In this document: piece by piece, positions 58,001-64,000 of the stretch
How positions within the stretch are numbered: the stretch's first letter is position 1
How the letters are laid out: every line of letters begins with the position of its first letter
Assembly (NCBI GenBank): GCA_024509875.1
Contig: JAMPIV010022911.1
Location: 868,001 to 932,000 of the forward strand
From: Oreohelix idahoensis
Lineage: Eukaryota > Mollusca > Gastropoda > Stylommatophora > Oreohelicidae
DNA length: 64,000 bases
Direction of reading: 5' to 3'
Program-made: the position numbers and the translations under genes
The notes under the pieces: model-generated
The model's input: only the letters and a program-made list of their open reading frames with translations
Told to the model about the DNA's origin: nothing
Database searches by the model: none

Positions 58001-59950
58001 AATACGACCAATAATAAGGTCCGCAATAGGGTTTGGAAGTAGACACGCGTGGACCTCTCCCGTGAAGAAAGGAGTAGCAATGTGTATTATAGCAGTAGGA
58101 TACTTTTCCAACGTGCCACCAAATGTGACACATTTGATGACCTTTCCTGTAGCACAGGATGGATCTACAAGAGATTGCCTAACCCCGACAGTAGTACATC
58201 CAGAATCAAACAACACTGAGACTGGATTACTATTTACAAGCCCCTTATGTAATATAAGAGAACCTCTCCCATCATGAGCAACATTAGCAGGAAGAGCGGG
58301 CAAAGGATGACCACAGCTTAGAGTACTAACGGTTTTCGGATCAAATAAAGTACTGCATTGGATACATTTATTTGCCCTACCAAAATCAAAAGATGAGCAT
58401 CCGATAGCATTATGGTCTTTATCATTATTAACCTGTTTATCTGCTCCCTGAGATTCTTGTTGAACAGAGTTTGTCTGTTGATATCTTTTTCTCTTATGTT
58501 GCGATCTACCGCGACCATTATTGCCTCTGCAATTATCATTAAAGTCCCTACTGTAATTTTTATCCTGGTTTGAGTTCCAGTTTCCATAACTGTCATTACC
58601 ATCTCTATGCTGTGGGGAACCTCTATTATCTGGGTATTGAGGTGTCTGCAAAAAATATGTTCCTCTATACCGATTAGGTTGCTGAAAATTTCTAAAGTTA
58701 ACCGGAGTAGAATAACGTGTAGTATTAGGTTGTCTCCAGTTGTGGGAAGAAGAATCACACTGGAATTGATTACTATGGTTCTGGGCATAATTACGGTGAC
58801 TCTTTTTATTGAAATTTTGCTGGCTACCCTGAAATTTACGCATAAAATTTGGGCCATAGGGTGCTGCCGAAGCAACTGGCAGACCGTCTTTTACTTTAGA
58901 GTTGCTAATGGTTATGTGAGGATGCGCAGTAACATACTGGCTACAGTATTCTTCCATTTCTTTTATGTTTTTAGGCTTACGCTCATGAAGAAAAGAAAGA
59001 AAAGCTTCATTAACAGAAGACATAACCTTGTCTCTAAGTAGTAAGTCCATAAGAGCTTCAAATGTACTTTCTGTCTTAGACAACTCAACCCATCGTAAAA
59101 AAGTAAGACGGATGCCTGAGATGAATTCAGAGAATTCAACTCCAGTTTCTGGTAACATGTTTTTAAATTTAAGACGATATCCGTCCTCGTTAAGTTGGTA
59201 CTTCTTTAACAATGCCGCCCTGACAACCTCATAGTTGTTTTTGTCAGGCACATCTACCATACTCAACAAAGTCAAAGCATCACCTCTAAGTATCTTGGAC
59301 AGATGATAAACATATAATGTTTTATCTATATTATGCACATTACATGCACTTTCAAATCTATCTAGATAAAATGTTATATCATCGATTGAGGGATTAAATG
59401 CTGGTAGATTAAGCTTGAAATCCTTAGCATTAGTCTTATCTGACACCTTATTTGCATCATTAGCATTACCAGTGTTCAATAACTTTAACTTCTCTAACTC
59501 TAAAGCTAAGAGTTTTTCTTCATGCTCCATTTTTGCTTTTCTCTCATCAGCTTCTCTTTGTAACCTTCTTTCTTCAGCCTCCGCCTGTAACTTTCTTTCT
59601 TCAGCCTGAGCTTGTTTTTCTAATCTTTTATTTTTAGCCTATATTTCTAGTCTCTTATTTTCAGCCTCTATTTCAAGTCTCTTATTTTCAGCCTTTTTTT
59701 CAAGTCTCTTCTCTTGAGATTCTGCTTCTCTTTTTTGTTTTTCCATTTCCATTTGTAATCTTTTTTCATCTACCTGCATCTGCAGTTTTAAATTTTCAGC
59801 ATCTATTCTCTTTTGTTCAGTTTGTTCTTTCATTTTCTTTTCTTCCGACTTCAATGCCTTGGCATATTGAACAGTCGCAAATTCTTCTAATTTATCACCT
59901 GTCTTCCCAAGGGCTTTACCCTGCTCAATAAAGTACTCAAATGTAGACAT
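55025..59950 (-). pseudogene. Element B Gag-Pol polyprotein (one in-frame TAG)
   Basis: From the ATG at 59950 the frame runs 1642 codons to 55025. It is interrupted once by TAG at 59639-59641; the 1501 codons from 59530 onward are unbroken. Order: coiled-coil Glu/Lys repeats (59850-59480), Gag domain (FNPSIDDITFYLDRFESACN), Asn/Arg-rich region, CIQC...LSCGHPLPALP (near 58350), protease LFDSGCTTVG (58200), integrase zinc finger ending CRSCKVCQ (57510), DDE core (MAIDIIG 57410, LSDHGTQL 57232, NGLVERL 57122), integrase C-terminus (LIAWKGPYAIVSK), reverse transcriptase with AYLDDICLF (55832), and RNase H (LRSDASSTGIGAALMQ; VETDQKAL). Integrase precedes reverse transcriptase. All catalytic residues that I can locate are present. 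Only the TAG makes the copy defective. Confidence 0.9.
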
Positions 59951-60319
59951 GATGTCTAAAATGTGAGTACAGAACCTGAAATAATTAATTATCTTATTTC
60001 AATCTTAATAGCAACAAGACTTAATAAAGTGCTTGTATAATCACTATGTTTACTCCAATCTCTGTGGGAAACAAGACTTGACACCAACTTGTATTATCAA
60101 ATGTATAATAATATCACAAGTCACCTCTTAATTATCAGTGCACTACCCAAATCAGTGCATAACCATCAGTTATTTATCATAACTGCACTACAATAGTGCA
60201 TAAGCAAAAAACCACCAGTTAGTTATGATAAGTGCACTATAGACCAATAGTGCATGAGCATATATGTAACAATAGTGAAAGCTAACTATGCAAGAACTAT
60301 GCAAACAATAACAAGACAA

Positions 60320-60505
60320 TGTAAACAATAACAAAGGTCACCAACAATGTAAACAATAACAAAGATCAAAGTCAATGTAAACAACAACAAAGATCAAAGT
60401 CAATGTAAACAATAACAAAGATCAGAGTCAATGTAAACAATAACAAAGATCAGAGTCAATGTAAACAATAACAAAGATCAGAGTCAATGTAAACAACAAC
60501 AAAGA
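60320..60505 (-). repeat. 28-bp tandem repeat in the element B leader
   Basis: Six to seven units of AATGTAAACAATAACAAAGA followed by TCAGAGTC. Absent from element A's leader. Confidence 0.85.
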
Positions 60506-60846
60506 TCAAACAATACGAAAACATTCGCATAAGTCAAATAAATAAACAGCGAAACTAAAAAGAAATGTGATGACAAAATGCGAAGATATGACAAACAAAT
60601 GACGCTACAGTGTATACACAAAAATATACGTAAAGAACTGAATAATAGAAAAGGGGAGACCTACAAATACAAACCATCGAAATCGAAACTAAAAAACAGA
60701 AAGAAAGAGAGAAAAGAAAAAGAAAAAAAATATATACAAGAAACAAAAATAAAGCACAACTCGTCACAACTAAACAGATATAGCAACGATTGTCGCTAGC
60801 AAATTTCACAGTAGGAAATTCGCACAGTCCCTAACGAAAACGCTAA

Positions 60847-60880
60847 CAGTAGAACCTCTGTGACGTGGTATCTTCTACTG
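60847..60880 (-). other. Conserved leader hairpin, element B
   Basis: Arms CAGTAGAA (60847-60854) and TTCTACTG (60873-60880). Relative to element A the stem has two extra bases on both arms that still pair, at the same place in a conserved block. Confidence 0.55.
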
Positions 60881-61481
60881 AAAGACACCGCCCAACCGAG
60901 AAAACCCGCAGAATATAAACATATAAATATACAAATACAAATAACATATAACATGTAACAAATAGCAAAAAATGTGAAAGAATTTAGAAGGCTCAGCTAG
61001 AACATAAGGGCACAGTTCACAAACAAAACAGGCCACTTAACTTCTATGTATCCACAACGTCAGCACAGTTCAGAACAGGATGTGATCAGCATTCTTAGGA
61101 CAATGATCCAACGTTGATCCATATCTGCTCTCGTAAACTGCCATGACGAAGGAAATGAGCTTCTAACAGGAAACAGCTTCTGAACTTGACCTTCTGAATC
61201 TGCAACAGTACCTCTCAGACCGGAACAGTTGTTACGGCACTTGTCCTTCTTCTTAACAGATCAGGAAATCCATTCGCTCGGTACTTGTCCTTCTAGTTGT
61301 AGACAAACTTCAATACTGCCGAGCAGCGCCGGGTAGTTTCAAAATATCAACAACTGTCAGTAATGCCGGGTACTTTCCAAAATCTTTCATCAAAGGTGAT
61401 GAATAGAAACTGCAACGTTGTCTTGTAGTCTGCTGATGATGTCTGGGTTTGTTGACCCCCTTGATGATATCAGAGTACACC

Positions 61482-61496
61482 AACCTATGGCCACCA
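61482..61496 (-). promoter_or_regulatory. Primer-binding site of element B
   Basis: Sense strand TGGTGGCCATAGGTT, four bases after the LTR end. It is the complement of a tRNA end finishing in CCACCA; the tRNA is not identified. Confidence 0.65.
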
Positions 61497-61500
61497 AAAA

Positions 61501-63511
61501 TGATAAGGGTGGATTTAGGCTAAATGATAATGGTGCGCCACAATGCCAGGTACGTTAGCTCCGTATAAGATTGACGACCACTTGCCACCCCTATCGACAC
61601 CTGGTATTAAAGTGCAAGATGTAGGTGTCTTCTCTGATTTTAGGATGTTGCTGTGTATGTGGTAGTAGAACAGTTCACAGGGTATAACACAGGCAACATG
61701 ATGTGTAGAGTCATAGAAATGGTAACTTCGTTGTATAATTTTTTCCATTTATTGCACGCCACAAAACAGTCAGGATATTTATATCATCAACATAGTTCAA
61801 CGAGTTCAGCATTCAAAATCATAGAGTTCTAGTTCGTGAAGCTGTATAAATAATATATATAAATTCTGCAACAGTGTCAGCTGCAGATCATCACTGTTCA
61901 TAGACAATAATAAATATTCCCTTTCTGATGCTAGCAGATCAGATGTATACAATCAGTCCGTTTACTGTCTGCACGTGAATAGCATACATGGATTACAGGT
62001 CAGCTCGACCTTTATAATGTTTCTAAGTCTAACCATCTGACTTGGACGTGATCTCTGATATAACGAATCCTGGAACACAGACAATAGTCTTGTTGGTCTA
62101 GAGCGACCCATATATATATAACTAGTTCAGGTATAAAGATACCGGTGACTTAATCCTAGTCAAAGTACCTCTCCATTTTGAATCACACAGGCGAGCAAAA
62201 AGGCGACAAAATGACGAACCTCTAGATGATAGCATAAAGTTCGATACAAGAGGAATTACCTTATTTCGGAAAATCAACCATGAACATATGCCTCCAGGCA
62301 GGCTTGAATAATACTGGGAAATAGTCTAGTTAGCTAACTAACTCACAAAGACAATGTATTTCCCTCAGAAAATCACAAGACGCAGGTCGCGTCTGCTCGC
62401 TACTTAGACCATTTCTAAACTCCCCGAGCTGGCCGGAACAACAAACGAAAACCAAGTCGAGACATGCGCAGAACGACAATCTCTGAGTCGCCGTTCACAA
62501 TAAGACGATTCTAAGAACATTCGAGATAAAAGTCTTACACAGTCGCGCCTTTTATGGTCATGAAAAGAAGCGTTAAGACAGGTTTCAGACATCTACCATA
62601 GTTGACTGGTACTACCAAATAAGGAGATGTGGTCACGCTTCGTTCAAGAAATTATAGACCGAACGTGTCTCTATACAAGAGGAGGTAAACTCCTAAAAAA
62701 TAGCAGTATCAATATTTCGGGTTCTGTCCCTTTGACTGTAAATATATATAATATACATTTCAGTCAAAAAATGATCATACATACGAAAAATGTTTATACA
62801 AACGAAAAATAATAATGATCCGTGCGTAACATTACCGCACCCTCCCGGGAAAAAAAAATGAAACATTTTTTTTTTTAAAATCCTGGAGCCGGAAAAAAAA
62901 TCTAGGCTCCTAACGCACGTATGATGCGCGGATATATACCTAACAAATTAGCTCAACGCATGGAGCGACACTGAGATCATATCTCAGATCCTTAGAGAAA
63001 AAATTTATCTAAGTATACGCTTATATATTCCAGGAAGGTGCCACCAACACACGCCACAATGATGGCAACATCATAATGAAAATCAAATTATTCTCATACC
63101 AATATATGAAATTAAATATATTATTATGGTATCATACAATGTGTTGCAAATAGCGGTGTAATTTACTAATATACCGCACTATATTATTACATTATATAAA
63201 GCAACAGTAATTAATAAGTAATACATGTGTTGATCTTCGTTGACATAAAACATTCAATAGAAGAAGATGTGGACATCATCCGCTCCCAATCTAGGACAGG
63301 ACTTGATATCCTCAAAGTTCCACAATGGACATAAACTCGCAGACTTCAATGATGTGCTGCGAAAATATCAATAACACAAATCTTAAAGACAACTGGTAAA
63401 TCTCTAAATACAATCCTGAAAATAATTTATTTAAATGTGGCCGAGTGATCTTTTGGCCCGTATATCACTAACTAAGCCTTCTTAGATAATTACATGGTAC
63501 AATGTTATAAA
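61501..63511 (-). repeat. 5' LTR of element B, shared with the next tandem copy
   Basis: Almost identical to 52925-54933. Differences that I see are single substitutions (for example G for A at 61680) and homopolymer-length changes near 62850-62900. Outward it is joined to the pol end of a second element copy. Confidence 0.9.
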
Positions 63512-63602
63512 TTCCCCCCCAAAAAAGTGAGAAAAAAAAATCTACTAACATGTCATTACAACATTGGACTGTATATCAGGAAATATATATATGACAGAAG
63601 AA

Positions 63603-64000
63603 TCATGCGGAATCGTGTGGGCATCTGGACAGAATGTCTGCCATTACATTATCCGAACCACGGATAGCTCGAACCGAGAAATGAAATGGTTGAAGAGCTA
63701 TGGCATAACGAGTGGACCTCGAGCTCTTCAAGTTTTTGCTCTGAATAGCAGTAAGCGCTTTCTGGTCGGTTTCCACAATGAAATGTGCGCCTAGAAGAAA
63801 TCTTTGTAACTTCAGAATAGACCATACCATAGCCAATAACTCACGGTCTAAAACCGAGTAATTCTTTTCTGCAGCATTTAATTTCCTAGAGATATACATC
63901 ACCGGATGCAGAGTATCAGAATACTCCTGCATTAGTGCTGCCCCAATCCCAGTTGACGAGGCGTCACTTCGAAGAACAAAAGTCTTCTCAATAGTAGGTA
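63603..64000 (-). mobile_element. Pol C-terminus of a second element B copy (runs off the window)
   Basis: The RNase H end (MQEYSDTLHPVMYISRKLNA, then VETDQKALTAIQ and DILSRCPHDS) is nearly identical to 55025-55400. It proves a tandem arrangement: pol, LTR, gag-pol, LTR. Confidence 0.9.

Larger units (their letters stand above)
59951..61480 (-). other. Element B untranslated leader
   Basis: About 1.5 kb between the primer-binding site and gag. It holds a 28-bp tandem array (60320-60505), a region conserved with element A (60793-60913), and no convincing ORF. Confidence 0.7.
52925..63511 (-). mobile_element. LTR retrotransposon B, Gmr1-like, near-intact
   Basis: About 10.6 kb: 3' LTR 52925 to about 54933, polypurine tract, one gag-pol frame (59950-55025) with one premature stop, a leader of about 1.55 kb, primer-binding site, 5' LTR 61501 to about 63511. 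The two LTRs differ at only a handful of positions over about 2 kb, so the copy or the tandem is recent. Beyond the 5' LTR the pol end of a second copy begins, so the two copies share this LTR in tandem. Confidence 0.9.

Noticed and set aside
59639..59641. Programmed stop-codon readthrough in gag of element B
   Set aside because: The TAG lies early in a coiled-coil repeat where neighbouring units have a sense codon; element A has its stop elsewhere. Simple nonsense mutations fit better.

Overview
This is a window of an animal nuclear genome. It has a spliced gene with short exons and GT-AG introns, and no operons. It is AT-rich and densely filled with LTR retrotransposons, RTE-like LINEs, a tRNA-derived SINE, DNA transposons and many minisatellites. 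The repeats look like those of a marine invertebrate, and a mollusc or other lophotrochozoan is my best guess. That is inference only; no gene here fixes the phylum.

Layout. 1 to about 6.4 kb: LTR retrotransposon A (minus strand), cut by the window edge. 6.89-14.19 kb: the one convincing host gene (minus strand). Ten exons can be joined in a single open frame (697 codons and running on). It encodes a Ser/Thr-rich N-terminus, a PDZ domain and a Dbl-homology (RhoGEF) domain. Its 3' end lies beyond element A, outside the window. 14.3-21.8 kb: no gene recognised; LINE tails, a SINE, an unclassified repeat, simple-sequence arrays. 21.82-25.18 kb: a full-length RTE-like LINE with a perfect 12-bp target-site duplication, intact endonuclease and reverse transcriptase motifs, and a 117-bp piece of its own family inserted near its 5' end. 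25.3-27.6 kb: two large minisatellites. 27.6-48.7 kb: repeat-rich, with a TA-flanked inverted-repeat DNA transposon (31.04-33.01 kb), a Tigger/pogo-like MITE (35.63-36.03 kb), and two paralogous composite loci (37.9-39.8 and 43.4-44.5 kb) that have each taken different insertions and tandem amplifications. 48.8-52.8 kb: decayed LTR element C and a LINE RT fragment. 52.9-64.0 kb: LTR element B (minus strand), young and nearly intact, with roughly 2-kb LTRs, in tandem with a second copy that runs off the right edge.

The most interesting observation is that all three Ty3/gypsy-type elements carry integrase upstream of reverse transcriptase (PR-INT-RT-RH). This is the Ty1/copia-like order known in the Gmr1 group, not the usual gypsy order. 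Elements A and B also share a Cys/His motif where a zinc knuckle would be expected, and a leader hairpin whose stem is kept by matching changes on both arms. A second theme is that LINE 3' tails repeatedly seed minisatellites. Single-copy relatives of the amplified segments are visible in the same window.

Splice joins, duplications and repeat periods were read by eye from the sequence. Family names rest on motif recognition, without any database search.
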